The notes beneath the pieces are model-generated. The model was not told the origin of the DNA. It worked only from the letters and a program-made list of their open reading frames with translations, and searched no databases. Below are positions 1 through 10,325 of a stretch of DNA of 64,000 bases, piece by piece. The position numbers and the translations under genes are program-made. Position 1 is the stretch's first letter. Each line of letters opens with the position of its first letter. The stretch comes from Nitrosomonas sp. (GTDB lineage: Bacteria > Pseudomonadota > Gammaproteobacteria > Burkholderiales > Nitrosomonadaceae), in the NCBI GenBank assembly GCA_021604405.1, contig BQJA01000001.1:52890-116889 (forward strand). The letters run 5' to 3'.

Positions 1-2979
1 CGCATTATACCGCTTAACACGCCTTCTTCTGTGGCGGTGCAAAAAGGTCTGGATGGTCAGTCGGGCGGTGCGCTCACAATTGATTATCGCGGTAACGAAG
101 TAGTGGCTGCATGGCGTTATCTGCCACTGATGGATTGGGGGATGGTCGTGGAAATGGATGTGGCGGAAGCATTTGCGCCCATTTATCGTATCCGTATTAC
201 GGGTTTGATTATTCTTGTATTAACGCTTATTGCGGCAGTACTTGGCGCTTTTTTGTTTAATCGCCGGGTTGTCACACCTTTAAAAAATCTTAATCGTAGC
301 GCACAGGATATTGCTGCGGGGAATCTGCATCAGCGTGCCCCGGTAGAAGGCTGGAACGAAATGGGCGAACTTGCGCATACGTTTAATAATATGACCGTGC
401 GCTTGAATGCCAGCAACCAGGAACGGGAGAACGCGCAAAAAAAACTGCGGCAGCTTAATCTGGAATTGGAAGAGAGAGTTGGGTTGCGTACAGAGGATTT
501 AGAACGTGCCAACGCAGCTTTGGCCATCAAGGAAGAAGAAATTCGCTCCGTGGTTGAACATATGGTTGACTGCGTGGTGACGACTGATCAAAGGGGTCTC
601 ATTCTTTCCGCCAACCCTGTCATGGAAAAATTATTCGGTTATACCCCTGAAGAAGCCATTGGCCAGGATATTGCAATGCTTGTACCGGAACCCGATCGCA
701 GCATGCATCAGTTATATATGGAACGGTATTGTAAAACTGGAAAAGGGCAGGAATATGTAGGACGTCCGTATATAAAAGGCTCGCATGGGATAGGTCGTGG
801 CCGTGAAGTGGAAGCGGCGCATAAAAATGGCGAGCTTATTCCCGTTTATCTTGCAGTCAGTGAATATTTTGTCGGGGATGAACGGCATTTTACCGGCGTA
901 ATGCGCGATATGCGTGAGCATGTGCGCATCATGAATGATCTAGAGCAGGCAAGGAACGACGCAGAGCAGGCGAATAAAGCTAAATCAGCTTTTCTGGCGG
1001 CGATGAGTCATGAGATCCGTACGCCGATGAACGGCATCGTTGGCATGATCGACATGTTAAGACAGACGAGTCTCGGCGGGTACCAAGTGGATATGGCCAA
1101 TCTCATCCGTGATTCCGCCTACGATTTACTGGATATCATTGAGGATATCCTCGATTTTTCCAAAATTGAGGCCGGTAAACTGGAAATTGAACGCGTGCCA
1201 ATGTCCTTGATAGGCGTGGCGGAGAAAGCTTGTAGTGTGCTCGAACAACTCGCCGCGAGAAAAAATGTGGAATTAACATTGTTCACCGATCCGGGAATTC
1301 CAGCGCAAGTAATGGGCGATGCCATGCGATTGCGTCAAGTGTTGATAAATATTGTGAACAATTCAATTAAATTCTCTAGCGGTTTAAATCGATTAGGCCA
1401 AGTATCGTTACGGGCTGAGTTGACCGATTCCAGCGCCGACCGGATTGTGGTGTCATTCAAGGTGATTGATAACGGAATCGGTATGGACCAGGAAACGCAG
1501 CGGCGGCTTTTCACTTCTTTTACCCAGGGTGATGCATCGACCACCCGCCGTTTTGGCGGTACCGGACTGGGTTTGGCGATTTCCCGGCAACTGGTGAGTT
1601 TAATGGGTGGAGAAATCTCAGTGAAAAGTGCGCCCGATCAGGGGTCCACATTCATCATTAAAATACCGTTTAAATCATTGCCTGCAAAAGATGAAGCAGA
1701 AACTGAAGTGTTTAACTTGACGGGTGTGCATTGTTTGGTGCTTGGGAAAAATAAGGGTTTAAGCGATGATTTAGCGACCTATTTAAGTAGCGCGGGCGCT
1801 GATATAGTGCAAGCAGCGAATTTATCCGCCGCCAAAAAAGAGATGAACAGTTTGCTTTCTACTTTATGGGTGATAGTTATTGACGCGGAACATGACCCCT
1901 TGAAAATGGATGAGATTCGCGCTGCTTTTAAAGCGAACTCAGTGAAAGATCACGTTGATGCGCCGGATAAGCCGATTGCCAAGCTGGACAAGAAAGGGCC
2001 ACGTTTTGTAATAATAAAGCGTGGACGGCGCCGGCATGAACGAATTGAAGACACAGATATTGTAACGCTGGATGGCGATATTATGTACCGTGATTCCTTC
2101 CTGCATGCAGTGTCTGTTGCCGCCGGAAGAATACGAATGGAAGAGGAAGCGCCCAAAACAGGTCGATTGGAGAGAGCACCCGTTCCACCTACCAGAGAAG
2201 AAGCCTTGCAGCATGGCCAGTTAATTCTTGTGGCTGAGGATAATGAAATCAATCAGAAAGTAATTCGTCAGCAGCTTGCTTTGCTTGGTTATGCGGCCGA
2301 TCTTGCAGTGGATGGTCGTGAAGCGCTGAAACGTTGGGAAAGTGGCGAGTACGCGTTATTATTGACAGACTTGAATATGCCAAATATGGATGGTTATCAA
2401 TTAACCAAAACAATTCGCGCCAGTAAGGCGGCGCATAAAGATATTCCAATTATTGCGTTGACTGCCAATGCGTTAAAAGGAGAAATGGAGCATTGCCGCA
2501 GTATTGGCATGGATGATTATTTGAGTAAGCCAGTGCAGCTTGAAAGTTTGCAAACCACCTTGGAAAAATTTTTGCGAACCAGTAAGCCGGGTGTGGAGTC
2601 GTTATCGCCGAAAAAGGCAGCGCCATCAGCAACTGAAGTGCCGGTAGACATACAAGTTCTCAAAGATCTGGTTGGCGATGATGCGGAGATGATCAAAGAT
2701 TTGTTACAGGAGTATCGTGATAATTCCGCCGCGACAACAAAAGCTTTGCATGCTGCTTTTCAGGCCGGGCAATGGTCAACGGTTGGTTCGACAGCGCACA
2801 AACTGAAATCTTCTTCTCGCTCGGTTGGTGCAATGGCGTTAGGAGAGCTGTGTGCTAAATTAGAACAAGCCGGGAAAGCGAATGATGTTAAGACATTGGA
2901 ATCTTTGCTGCCTGATTTCGATAAGGAAATGGCCAAGGTGGAAGCATTTCTGGCGCACTATAATACAACACAGGATTAA
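1..2979 (+). CDS. Hybrid sensor histidine kinase, 5'-truncated by window edge
   Basis: The frame is open from base 1, so the true start lies upstream; 992 residues are visible. Order seen: end of a periplasmic sensor domain (to about residue 50), one membrane helix (about 60-83), HAMP, a coiled segment, a PAS domain (about 180-310), and a HisKA domain with His337 in SHEIRTPMN. An HATPase follows with N box (NNSIKFS) and G boxes ([15 protein letters not shown]). Next come a degenerate receiver-like segment (about 573-717), a canonical receiver with phospho-acceptor Asp790 in [12 protein letters not shown] and Lys in LSKPV, and a C-terminal HPt domain with His933 in TAHKLKSSS. This is a BarA-like phosphorelay kinase by architecture: His to Asp to His, then to a separate response regulator not present here. 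It ends 20 bases before sucC. Signal and target are unknown. Confidence 0.93.
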   Translation, partial: RIIPLNTPSSVAVQKGLDGQSGGALTIDYRGNEVVAAWRYLPLMDWGMVVEMDVAEAFAPIYRIRITGLIILVLTLIAAVLGAFLFNRRVVTPLKNLNRSAQDIAAGNLHQRAPVEGWNEMGELAHTFNNMTVRLNASNQERENAQKKLRQLNLELEERVGLRTEDLERANAALAIKEEEIRSVVEHMVDCVVTTDQRGLILSANPVMEKLFGYTPEEAIGQDIAMLVPEPDRSMHQLYMERYCKTGKGQEYVGRPYIKGSHGIGRGREVEAAHKNGELIPVYLAVSEYFVGDERHFTGVMRDMREHVRIMNDLEQARNDAEQANKAKSAFLAAMSHEIRTPMNGIVGMIDMLRQTSLGGYQVDMANLIRDSAYDLLDIIEDILDFSKIEAGKLEIERVPMSLIGVAEKACSVLEQLAARKNVELTLFTDPGIPAQVMGDAMRLRQVLINIVNNSIKFSSGLNRLGQVSLRAELTDSSADRIVVSFKVIDNGIGMDQETQRRLFTSFTQGDASTTRRFGGTGLGLAISRQLVSLMGGEISVKSAPDQGSTFIIKIPFKSLPAKDEAETEVFNLTGVHCLVLGKNKGLSDDLATYLSSAGADIVQAANLSAAKKEMNSLLSTLWVIVIDAEHDPLKMDEIRAAFKANSVKDHVDAPDKPIAKLDKKGPRFVIIKRGRRRHERIEDTDIVTLDGDIMYRDSFLHAVSVAAGRIRMEEEAPKTGRLERAPVPPTREEALQHGQLILVAEDNEINQKVIRQQLALLGYAADLAVDGREALKRWESGEYALLLTDLNMPNMDGYQLTKTIRASKAAHKDIPIIALTANALKGEMEHCRSIGMDDYLSKPVQLESLQTTLEKFLRTSKPGVESLSPKKAAPSATEVPVDIQVLKDLVGDDAEMIKDLLQEYRDNSAATTKALHAAFQAGQWSTVGSTAHKLKSSSRSVGAMALGELCAKLEQAGKANDVKTLESLLPDFDKEMAKVEAFLAHYNTTQD

Positions 2980-2999
2980 AAAATAAAGGAAGAAGGCAA

Positions 3000-4181
3000 A
3001 TGAAAATCCATGAATACCAGGCTAAGGAAATTTTGCGTAAATATGGCGTTGCCACCCCCAACAGCATTGCTTGTTTTACGGTGGATGAAGCGGTAGCAGC
3101 GGCAGAAAAACTGGGGGGGAGTTTGTGGGCGGTAAAAGCGCAGATTTACGCAGGTGGGCGAGGAAAAGGCGGGGGCGTGAAGGTTGCCAAAACAATAGAA
3201 GAAGTGCGACAGCATGCGGCAGCGATTTTAAATATGACGCTCGTAACGCATCAAACAGGACCGCACGGACAAACAGTGCATCGACTTTTGATAGAGCAAG
3301 GTATCGATATCAGTAAGGAATTTTATGTCGGCCTGGTGGTTGACCGGAGCAATCAACGCGTTTGCTTGATGGCAAGCTCAGAAGGTGGCATGGACATCGA
3401 ACAGGTTGCTGCCAGCACACCAGAAAAAATTCATAAGGTCCTGATAGACCCCATGACGGGATTGGCAGACCCGGAAGTTGATGATATTTCGCGCAAGATC
3501 GGTATTACGGATTCCTGCATAATCGAAGCCAGGGAATTGCTGAAAGCGTTGTATCGGGCATTTGATGAAACGGATGCATCATTAGCCGAAATCAATCCCC
3601 TGACGATGACTGGGGATGGGCACATCATTGCACTTGATGCAAAAATGAGTTTTGATGATAACGCGTTATTTCGACATCCTGAGATTGTCGCGCTGCGTGA
3701 TCTGGAAGAAGAAGATCCAGAAGAAATTGAAGCTGCTAAACATGATTTGTCTTATATTTCATTGGATGGCAACATTGGTTGCTTGGTTAATGGCGCAGGG
3801 CTGGCGATGGCAACGATGGATATCATTAAATTATTCGGTGGAAATCCTGCGAATTTTCTGGATGTTGGCGGGGGCGCAACAGCGGAAAAAGTCACAGAAG
3901 CATTCAAACTGATGCTGCATAACCCCAATTTAGAGGCGATTTTAATCAATATATTTGGCGGTATCATGAAATGTGATGTGATTGCTGAAGGTGTCGTGAT
4001 GGCGGCAAAGCAGGTAAAACTCAATGTACCATTAATCGTGCGTCTTGAAGGAACCAATGTGAAATTGGGGAAGAAAATTCTGGCTGAATCGGGTTTGCCG
4101 ATTATATCGGCGGATAACATGGCCGATGCAGCTAAAAAAGCCGTTGCGGCTGCCTCCGGTTCTAAAGTGGATGAAGAATAA
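3000..4181 (+). CDS. sucC: Succinyl-CoA synthetase (ADP-forming) subunit beta
   Basis: Beta subunit of the TCA-cycle enzyme that interconverts succinyl-CoA and succinate with nucleotide phosphorylation in the cytosol. The 393 residues match the family length. The N-terminal ATP-grasp fold begins [10 protein letters not shown] and carries the nucleotide loop with Lys46 and GGRGKGGG (52-59). The C-terminal CoA-ligase part shows [19 protein letters not shown] and the IFGGIMKCD motif typical of SucC. The ATG has an AGGAAG ribosome site about 9 bases upstream. sucD follows after 23 bases, so they are one operon. Malate-CoA ligase (MtkA) is a related family, but the sequence reads as a standard betaproteobacterial SucC. 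Confidence 0.97.
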   Translation: MKIHEYQAKEILRKYGVATPNSIACFTVDEAVAAAEKLGGSLWAVKAQIYAGGRGKGGGVKVAKTIEEVRQHAAAILNMTLVTHQTGPHGQTVHRLLIEQGIDISKEFYVGLVVDRSNQRVCLMASSEGGMDIEQVAASTPEKIHKVLIDPMTGLADPEVDDISRKIGITDSCIIEARELLKALYRAFDETDASLAEINPLTMTGDGHIIALDAKMSFDDNALFRHPEIVALRDLEEEDPEEIEAAKHDLSYISLDGNIGCLVNGAGLAMATMDIIKLFGGNPANFLDVGGGATAEKVTEAFKLMLHNPNLEAILINIFGGIMKCDVIAEGVVMAAKQVKLNVPLIVRLEGTNVKLGKKILAESGLPIISADNMADAAKKAVAAASGSKVDEE

Positions 4182-4204
4182 AACCAAATAAGGAGTTAGC
4201 ACTT

Positions 4205-5083
4205 ATGTCAATCCTCATCAATCAACACAGCCGGGTCATGACGCAGGGCATAACCGGGAAAACAGGGCAATTTCATACTCGCATGTGCCGCGATTACGCG
4301 AATGGAAAAAATTGTTTTGTCGCCGGGGTAAATCCAAGAAAACCCGGTGAAAATTTTGAAGGAATTCCCGTGTACGGTACGGTCCAGGAAGCAAAACAAG
4401 AAACCGGCGCGACTGTTTCAGTGATATATGTGCCGCCGCCTTTCGCCGCCGCGGCTATTGATGAAGCCGTCGAAGCGGAATTGGACCTGGTAATTTGTAT
4501 TACCGAAGGGATTCCTGTCCGCGACATGTTACGTACACGTTACAATATGCAGGGACGGAAAACGCGCCTGATAGGTCCGAACTGCCCGGGTATTATTACG
4601 CCCGATGAAATTAAAATCGGTATTATGCCGGGATACATCCATAAAAAAGGGCGTATTGGTGTAATATCCCGTTCTGGGACATTGACCTATGAAGCCGTGG
4701 CACAGTTGATGGAACAAGGGCTTGGCCAGTCGACGTGCATTGGTATTGGCGGTGATCCCGTCAACGGAATAAAGCACCTGGATGCTATGAAATTATTCAA
4801 CGACGATGACGAAACTGATGCTGTTTTGATGGTTGGCGAGATTGGTGGCTCGGATGAAGAGGATTGCGCGCGCTGGATCAAAGCAAATATGAAAAAACCA
4901 GTCGCCGGTTTTATCGCGGGTGTGACTGCGCCGCCCGGTAAACGGATGGGACATGCCGGTGCAATTATTTCCGGTGGGCAAGGTACAGCACAAGAAAAAC
5001 TGGCAGTCATGGAGGAATGCGGAATCCGCGTGACGCATAATCCTGCCGAGATGGGTAGTTTGCTGAAATCTGTTTTAAGATGA
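4205..5083 (+). CDS. sucD: Succinyl-CoA synthetase subunit alpha
   Basis: Alpha subunit of the TCA-cycle succinyl-CoA synthetase. It binds CoA and carries the phosphorylated histidine, here His250 in [10 protein letters not shown]. The N-terminal CoA-binding Rossmann fold includes [13 protein letters not shown] and AGVNPRKPG; further family motifs are [10 protein letters not shown] and [16 protein letters not shown]. The 292-residue length is normal. An AGGAG site sits just upstream of the ATG. It is the second gene of the sucCD pair, and together the two make the heterotetramer. A small lipoprotein gene follows after 25 bases and may be read on the same transcript. Confidence 0.97.
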   Translation: MSILINQHSRVMTQGITGKTGQFHTRMCRDYANGKNCFVAGVNPRKPGENFEGIPVYGTVQEAKQETGATVSVIYVPPPFAAAAIDEAVEAELDLVICITEGIPVRDMLRTRYNMQGRKTRLIGPNCPGIITPDEIKIGIMPGYIHKKGRIGVISRSGTLTYEAVAQLMEQGLGQSTCIGIGGDPVNGIKHLDAMKLFNDDDETDAVLMVGEIGGSDEEDCARWIKANMKKPVAGFIAGVTAPPGKRMGHAGAIISGGQGTAQEKLAVMEECGIRVTHNPAEMGSLLKSVLR

Positions 5084-5108
5084 ACGGAATCCTAACGAGA
5101 GAACTGCC

Positions 5109-5423
5109 ATGCAATTTGTACGGACAATACCAATCTTTTTAATGTTACTTGCGCTGACAAATTGCGCAGTGATGGAGCCAATCCTGCCACCGCCCGAACC
5201 GGAAATCAAGGAACGCCCACCCGGGCCGCTACCGCCCAGCACGCGCCCTGTTTATAATCTCTCCGGATATCCGCCTGCGATGCAAGATGGTTATATTGAT
5301 GGTTGTGAAACGGCTAAAGAAACGCCTTATGGACAAAAAATTGAAAGTCGCTATGCCACCGATGGACAGTACCGCATGGGTTGGGATGACGGCTTTGATA
5401 TGTGCCAGACTAAAACCAAGTAA
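5109..5423 (+). CDS. Small proline-rich lipoprotein of unknown function
   Basis: A 104-residue protein with a lipoprotein signal peptide: a hydrophobic stretch after Arg5 and the lipobox LTNC at residues 16-19, so mature Cys19 would be acylated. A proline-rich linker follows (about 25-45). The remainder is a small globular part with conserved-looking aromatic and glycine residues and two further cysteines (CETAK, FDMCQ) that could form a disulfide. I do not recognise a named family. It lies between sucD and dacB on the same strand with short gaps, and a GAGAG ribosome site precedes its ATG. The call rests on the signal, the coding context and the absence of alternative frames. Confidence 0.8.
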   Translation: MQFVRTIPIFLMLLALTNCAVMEPILPPPEPEIKERPPGPLPPSTRPVYNLSGYPPAMQDGYIDGCETAKETPYGQKIESRYATDGQYRMGWDDGFDMCQTKTK

Positions 5424-5451
5424 TCTTATTTGATCATTGCAGGCTTTGCAT

Positions 5452-6897
5452 ATGACGCAATCGGTGCGCCGCATCATCCTAAGTTTCGTACTGTTTAATT
5501 TTACATTGCCTGTTTTTTCCGGCAATCTGCCCGCGCCTGTTGAACAGGCGCTTAAGCGCGCAGGCGTGCCCGTATCCGCTGTGGGCGTTTATGCGCATGA
5601 AATTGGCGCGCTGCAACCCTTGTTAGCCGTCAATGCAGATATGGCGATGAATCCAGCATCTGTGATGAAACTTGTCACAACTTTTGCAGGACTGGAATTG
5701 CTGGGTCCGGCTTATACTTGGCAAACCGTCATATATGCGCATGGCAAACTGGAGTCAGGGGTGTTAAAAGGCGATCTGGTTATCAAGGGCTATGGTGATC
5801 CCAAGCTGGATCTGGAAAACTTCTGGTCACTTGTCTATCGTTTACGTCAGACGGGTTTGCAAAAAATTACCGGTGATCTGGTTCTTGATCACAGCCATTA
5901 CGATATACCAAGAGAAGATCCAGGTGCTTTTGATGGTCAGCCTTACCGGACTTACAATATTCTCCCTGAAGCGTTGTTGATAAACTACCGGACGACGACC
6001 CTGCATTTAATACCACAACCGAGTCATAACAGCGTACGGGTGGTCGTTGAACCAGCATCGGATACATTGTTTCTGCAAAATGATCTGAAATTGACCCGTA
6101 ACCGGTGTGGCGATTGGCGTCATTTGCTGGATGCGGATATTCTTCTGGATCAGGACAACAGCAGCCGGGTGATGGTTAAGCTAAATGGCACTTATTCACT
6201 TCACTGCGGCAAGCGATCATATCCCCTAGGCTTGCATGATAGCTCAATGTATACTTTTGATTTGTTTAAAAGATTATGGGAGCAGCAGGGTGGGGAATTG
6301 CATGGCAGCGTGGTGATTGATGATGAGGCGCCGAATGGCTTAACGCCGTTGAAAGTCTATCAATCGCCACCATTGGCAGAAATTATTCGTGGTATTAACA
6401 AGTATAGTAATAATATCGCGGCGCGGCAATTATATTTAACGTTAGGAACGGCTTCAGCGACATTTCGTAACCCGCCGCCTGCCACATTAGCCAAATCGGA
6501 ATCGGTAATTAAACAGTGGCTTGCTTCAAGGCAATTGAATTTTCCTGAATTGGTCATTGAAAATGGCTCAGGCCTGTCTCGCAAGGAGCGAATTAGTGCG
6601 AATCATATGGGTAAACTCTTGCTGGCAGCCTTCCAAAGCCCGGTGATGCCGGAATTTATTGCATCAATGCCAATTGCTTCGGTTGATGGCACCATGAGAG
6701 ACCGCCTGAGCAATACGGCAGTGAGTGGACTGGCGCATATGAAAACCGGTGCGTTAAATAATGTCAGGGCACTGGCTGGTTATATGCTTGACCAGTCCGG
6801 GCGGCGAATCGCAGTGGTTTTTTTTGTGAATCATGCCAAAGCGGCTTCTGCCCGAACTGCAATGGATGAACTGGTACAATGGTTATATGTAAGGTGA
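5452..6897 (+). CDS. dacB: D-alanyl-D-alanine carboxypeptidase/endopeptidase (PBP4, class C)
   Basis: Periplasmic penicillin-binding protein that trims or cleaves peptidoglycan peptides. From the ATG at 5452 it has 481 residues, a signal peptide (hydrophobic about 8-23), and all three catalytic motifs: Ser70-x-x-Lys73 in PASVMK, Ser319-Asn-Asn in KYSNN, and Lys431-Thr-Gly in HMKTGAL. The long insert between the first two motifs is typical of PBP4. An in-frame TTG at 5437 is possible, but the ATG with the CAGG upstream gives a cleaner signal peptide. The gene ends 18 bases from the convergent hslU. Confidence 0.94.
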   Translation: MTQSVRRIILSFVLFNFTLPVFSGNLPAPVEQALKRAGVPVSAVGVYAHEIGALQPLLAVNADMAMNPASVMKLVTTFAGLELLGPAYTWQTVIYAHGKLESGVLKGDLVIKGYGDPKLDLENFWSLVYRLRQTGLQKITGDLVLDHSHYDIPREDPGAFDGQPYRTYNILPEALLINYRTTTLHLIPQPSHNSVRVVVEPASDTLFLQNDLKLTRNRCGDWRHLLDADILLDQDNSSRVMVKLNGTYSLHCGKRSYPLGLHDSSMYTFDLFKRLWEQQGGELHGSVVIDDEAPNGLTPLKVYQSPPLAEIIRGINKYSNNIAARQLYLTLGTASATFRNPPPATLAKSESVIKQWLASRQLNFPELVIENGSGLSRKERISANHMGKLLLAAFQSPVMPEFIASMPIASVDGTMRDRLSNTAVSGLAHMKTGALNNVRALAGYMLDQSGRRIAVVFFVNHAKAASARTAMDELVQWLYVR

Positions 6898-6915
6898 GTC
6901 GTTCTTTCAGGCGGG

Positions 6916-8256
6916 TTACAGCACATAACGCGCCAAATCTTCACTTTGAGACAGATCCTTAAGTCGGGCATCGACATAAGATGCATCAATAACAACTGTT
7001 TCGCCGCTATGTTTTGATGCGTCATAAGAAATTTCTTCCAACAGTTTCTCCATAACCGTATGCAAGCGTCTTGCCCCAATATTTTCGGTTTTTTCATTTA
7101 CCGAAAAAGCGATTTCAGCCAACCGCTTGATGGCATCATCGTTAAATGTCAATTCAATGCCTTCTGTTTTCATTAATGCTTCGTATTGCCGTGTCAGGCA
7201 GGCGTCTGTATTGGTCAGGATTTGTTCAAAGTCACTCACACTTAAGCTTGCCAGCTCGACACGAATCGGAAAGCGTCCCTGCAATTCCGGAATCAAGTCG
7301 GAAGGTTTGGTAATGTGAAACGCGCCACTGGCGACAAATAGGATATGATCCGTTTTAATCATGCCAAATTTGGTGGATACCGTGGTACCCTCAACCAGCG
7401 GCAGCAAATCCCGTTGTACTCCCTGACGTGATACATCAGCGCCGGAAGTTTCCGAACGGCTGGTTATTTTGTCAATTTCATCCAGAAATACAATGCCATT
7501 TTGCTCGACATTCTGGGTGGCAAGTAACTTCAAATCTTCATCATTAACAAGTTTGGCTGCTTCTTCCTCGACCAATAGTTTTTTTGCTTCACGGACTTTT
7601 AATTTGCGTGTCTTTTTTTTGTCGCCAGACATATTCTGAAACATACCCTGGATTTGAGAAGTAAGATCTTCCATGCCGGGCGGCGCAAAGATTTCCATAC
7701 TGGCGCGTGGTATCGCGACTTCGATTTCGATTTCTTTATCATCCAAGTCGCCTTCGCGTAATTTTTTGCGGAATTTTTGGCGCGTATTATTATCCCGTTC
7801 TTTATCTTCTTCAGAACTTGCGCGTAGATCATACTCTCTTGCTGGCGGAAGGAGTGTGTCCAGGATACGTTCTTCGGCGCGGTCTTCTGCGTGAGGCCGC
7901 ATTTTCCTGGTTTCTTTTTCACGGGACTGTTTGATAGCCGCCTCTGTCAGGTCGCGGATAATCGAATCCACGTCTCGCCCGACATAACCAACTTCTGTAA
8001 ATTTTGTTGCTTCGACTTTAATAAATGGCGCGTCGGCCAATCTTGCTAACCGTCGTGCAATTTCAGTTTTACCAACGCCGGTTGGGCCGATCATAAGAAT
8101 ATTTTTTGGGGTGATTTCCTGCCGTAACGGTTCGGCAACCTGTTGTCTGCGCCAGCGATTTCGCAGTGCAATGGCTACAGCACGTTTTGCGGTATCTTGC
8201 CCAATAATATGTTTATCCAGTTCGTGGACAATTTCTTGCGGGGTCATTTGTGACAT
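6916..8256 (-). CDS. hslU: ATP-dependent protease ATPase subunit HslU (ClpY)
   Basis: AAA+ unfoldase that partners the HslV peptidase in the cytosol. The 446 residues from the ATG at 8256 fit the family (about 440-450). Walker A GPTGVGKT is at 57-64, followed by [13 protein letters not shown] charged I-domain occupies about 110-240, Walker B is IVFLDEIDK, and sensor 2 lies in IGARRLHT. The C-terminus ends LARYVL, similar to the E. coli tail that activates HslV. An in-frame upstream extension is not needed and lacks support. It is transcribed after hslV with a 61-base spacer; no strong ribosome site is visible. Confidence 0.96.
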   Translation of the reverse strand: MSQMTPQEIVHELDKHIIGQDTAKRAVAIALRNRWRRQQVAEPLRQEITPKNILMIGPTGVGKTEIARRLARLADAPFIKVEATKFTEVGYVGRDVDSIIRDLTEAAIKQSREKETRKMRPHAEDRAEERILDTLLPPAREYDLRASSEEDKERDNNTRQKFRKKLREGDLDDKEIEIEVAIPRASMEIFAPPGMEDLTSQIQGMFQNMSGDKKKTRKLKVREAKKLLVEEEAAKLVNDEDLKLLATQNVEQNGIVFLDEIDKITSRSETSGADVSRQGVQRDLLPLVEGTTVSTKFGMIKTDHILFVASGAFHITKPSDLIPELQGRFPIRVELASLSVSDFEQILTNTDACLTRQYEALMKTEGIELTFNDDAIKRLAEIAFSVNEKTENIGARRLHTVMEKLLEEISYDASKHSGETVVIDASYVDARLKDLSQSEDLARYVL

Positions 8257-8317
8257 AGTTATTTGTTCTGAATTATTAGTGATTAACAAATAGATTGCAG
8301 TTTCAGAATTCTAAAAC

Positions 8318-8839
8318 TTAATCGATGGATTCGATGACAGCATCCTGATTCGTATAAATGCAAAGATCACCCGCGATAATAAGTGATTTGCTGACGATTT
8401 CTTTGGGTGTCAAACTGGTGTTTTCAAGCAGCGCACGTGCCGCGGCGTGCGCATAGGAGCCGCCACTGCCGATTGCCCCCAGACCGAGTTCGGGTTCGAT
8501 GACATCGCCAGCACCGGTAATAATGAGTGTGACTTCCGGATCGGCGACGACCAGCATGGCCTCCAGCCTGCGCAGAATTCGGTCGGTTCGCCAATCTTTT
8601 GCCAATTCAACGGCAGACCGCAGGAGATGCCCCTGGTGTTTTTCCAGTTTGCCTTCAAATCGCTCAAATAAGGTGAAAGCGTCAGCCGTCCCTCCTGCGA
8701 ATCCTGCAAGAATTTTGTCATGATAAAGTCTGCGTACTTTGCGTGCACTGGATTTTGCGACAACGGCTCCTAAAGTTACCTGGCCATCACCACCGAGCGC
8801 AACTTTTGAACCACGCCTGACTGAAACTATTGTGGTCAT
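8318..8839 (-). CDS. hslV: ATP-dependent protease peptidase subunit HslV (ClpQ)
   Basis: Proteasome-like peptidase of the HslVU complex. The N-terminus [10 protein letters not shown] exposes the catalytic Thr after Met removal. [28 protein letters not shown] and [16 protein letters not shown] are family signatures. The 173 residues match the normal size, and it is the first gene of hslVU. No clear Shine-Dalgarno sequence precedes it (the upstream DNA is A/T-rich), so transcription and translation signals cannot be fixed by eye. The identification itself is secure. Confidence 0.96.
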   Translation of the reverse strand: MTTIVSVRRGSKVALGGDGQVTLGAVVAKSSARKVRRLYHDKILAGFAGGTADAFTLFERFEGKLEKHQGHLLRSAVELAKDWRTDRILRRLEAMLVVADPEVTLIITGAGDVIEPELGLGAIGSGGSYAHAAARALLENTSLTPKEIVSKSLIIAGDLCIYTNQDAVIESID

Positions 8840-9506
8840 AAGATTAAACTGAGTTTATTAAAATAAAGAATTATAACGCCGATTGATAAATTAAATGCGA
8901 CTATAGCTGCTGCTGAACAAGCCTGGAAAAATTATGTGCGGCATTTCAGTGCCTCGGCTGTTTTTTGCGGTTGTATTCATTGGCAAAATGGATTTCTTCG
9001 TTGATTTTACAATTGATCATGGGCACGCTGCACTGCGGATAACAGTAAAGTGACCGGTTTTTAACGTTTGCCGCGTATTATGTGTGGTCGTTAAGCAACC
9101 CATCGCAAGCGCTGATTTGATGCCGCGATAAATCAGTCTGACCTATCATCGATAGATAAATATATTACTACTTGAGTCAAGTCGGCATAATACCGACGGA
9201 TTTATCTGCAGAAGAAAAGAACGATTGCGGAAATTAGTTGATGGATCATGTCGTTGAGTTAGCTGCATTCAGCCGCAAACACGATCCGGCGATAACCAGA
9301 GAAATTATTATTTGGCTCTGTGCGCGTAACAGACCAGAAGTATGTGCAATAGCTGCCTGTCTGGTCATAATTGGTGCAGTATTATTTGTCATGCTGACCC
9401 AGTAGCCAGACGCATACGACTACGTCTAACTACTGGAAAATTTGAAATCCAATCTTTCTCGAATAGCGCCTGATAATATTAACGCTGAACGATAACGATT
9501 AGAAAA
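8840..9506. other. Intergenic region between hslV and the acidic exported protein
   Basis: About 670 bases. The left part should hold the hslV promoter. I see one possible 54-codon membrane-protein ORF (9241-9405, listed separately) and a short hairpin-forming sequence near 9181-9197. I see no RNA gene, transposon end or strong terminator. Confidence 0.5.
9241..9405 (+). CDS. Possible small membrane protein (54 aa)
   Basis: An open frame of 54 codons from ATG at 9241. Residues about 35-52 form one hydrophobic helix (VCAIAACLVIIGAVLFVML), preceded by a polar N-terminus with Arg/Lys/His residues, so it would be a single-pass protein. The upstream GCGGAAA is a poor and distant ribosome site. 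No family is recognised. It could be chance or a decayed gene; it is listed because the helix is well formed and nothing else explains this stretch. Confidence 0.25.
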   Translation: MDHVVELAAFSRKHDPAITREIIIWLCARNRPEVCAIAACLVIIGAVLFVMLTQ

Positions 9507-10325
9507 TTACGCATCGGTGCTGTCGTCAGCTGCATCATCGCCTGTGTCATCAGCTGCATCATCACCGGTATCGTCGGCAGCATCATCACCGGTATCATCG
9601 GTGGCGCCATCATCGGTAGCACCGTCTGTACCCGTATCGCCACCATCAGCTGTGCCAGCATCGCCACCATCAGTACCGCCGGCGCCGTCTGTACCAGTTC
9701 CTGTGTCGTCTGTGTCATCCGTTGCCTGAGGAATTGCTGCAACATCTGCCGTACCGACAACAAACCCTTCAGTGAATGATTCTACTGCAAAAGCAGCGTT
9801 AAGTGCCGCAGCAGCTTCCGCTGTTAAGGTCAATGCAACGTCATTAACCGTTAGTTCAGTATCGGATGAAACGGCTATTACGTTCGAAAAGTCCATGTTA
9901 AACAGTGGCGTGCGTCCGGCAAGGCTGTCATTAACGCCAGCCAGTCCTGTCAGTGCAATCGTACTGTTACCTGAAGAATTATCGATAGCGAAATTCAATA
10001 AATCAACAACCGTGGCGCCATCCGCAGAAGTAAATGACAGGCCGCCAGAATGAGAAATATCGCCGATAGACGTTGCCAAATCAATTGCGCCGGCAACGAT
10101 TGGGAAGACGGCAACATTGGCATCATCAATCGTCCCGGGATCGGACGCGTCAACTGTCACGCCAAGTGTTTCGAGTCCTGTTGTGAAGCCCTCATCGAAC
10201 GTTACGGATGTTGTACCGTCAACAAAAACAACGGTCGGTTCCGCGCGCACCTGGCCGACCAAAGCAGCGCACAATGCGAGTGCAAGCGTAAGCTGCAAAA
10301 AATAGCTTAATTTAAAACTTTTCAT
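9507..10325 (-). CDS. Exported protein with acidic Asp/Gly/Thr repeat tail
   Basis: A 272-residue protein. Residues 1-28 are a Sec signal peptide ending in VRA. A globular part (about 29-200) contains FPIVAGAIDL, GDISHSGGLSF and VVDLLNFAID. These recall secreted bacterial beta-rich domains in which a glycine-rich HSGGL turn follows a FPI..G strand, but I cannot name the family with confidence. From about residue 200 the chain is almost only D, T, G and A, ending in tandem DDTGDDAA units, so it is highly acidic and probably disordered. A TAGGAGA ribosome site precedes the ATG. No catalytic motif or membrane anchor is seen, so it is likely periplasmic or extracellular. A calcium- or metal-binding role is only a guess from the charge. 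Confidence 0.8.
   Translation of the reverse strand: MKSFKLSYFLQLTLALALCAALVGQVRAEPTVVFVDGTTSVTFDEGFTTGLETLGVTVDASDPGTIDDANVAVFPIVAGAIDLATSIGDISHSGGLSFTSADGATVVDLLNFAIDNSSGNSTIALTGLAGVNDSLAGRTPLFNMDFSNVIAVSSDTELTVNDVALTLTAEAAAALNAAFAVESFTEGFVVGTADVAAIPQATDDTDDTGTGTDGAGGTDGGDAGTADGGDTGTDGATDDGATDDTGDDAADDTGDDAADDTGDDAADDSTDA
9527..9598. repeat. Three tandem 24-bp coding repeats
   Basis: Units at 9527-9550, 9551-9574 and 9575-9598, nearly identical, with a decayed further unit to the right. Read on the minus strand they encode the DDTGDDAA octapeptide of the acidic protein. Copy number could vary by slippage or recombination. This is not a CRISPR: there are no spacers. Confidence 0.85.

Noticed and set aside
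3000-5083. Malate-CoA ligase (MtkAB) instead of succinyl-CoA synthetase
   Set aside because: The motifs and flavour match betaproteobacterial SucCD, and no serine-cycle gene is nearby.
9517-9610. Periodic repeat resembling a CRISPR or simple-sequence array
   Set aside because: Units are directly adjacent with no spacers and lie in frame inside the acidic protein gene.
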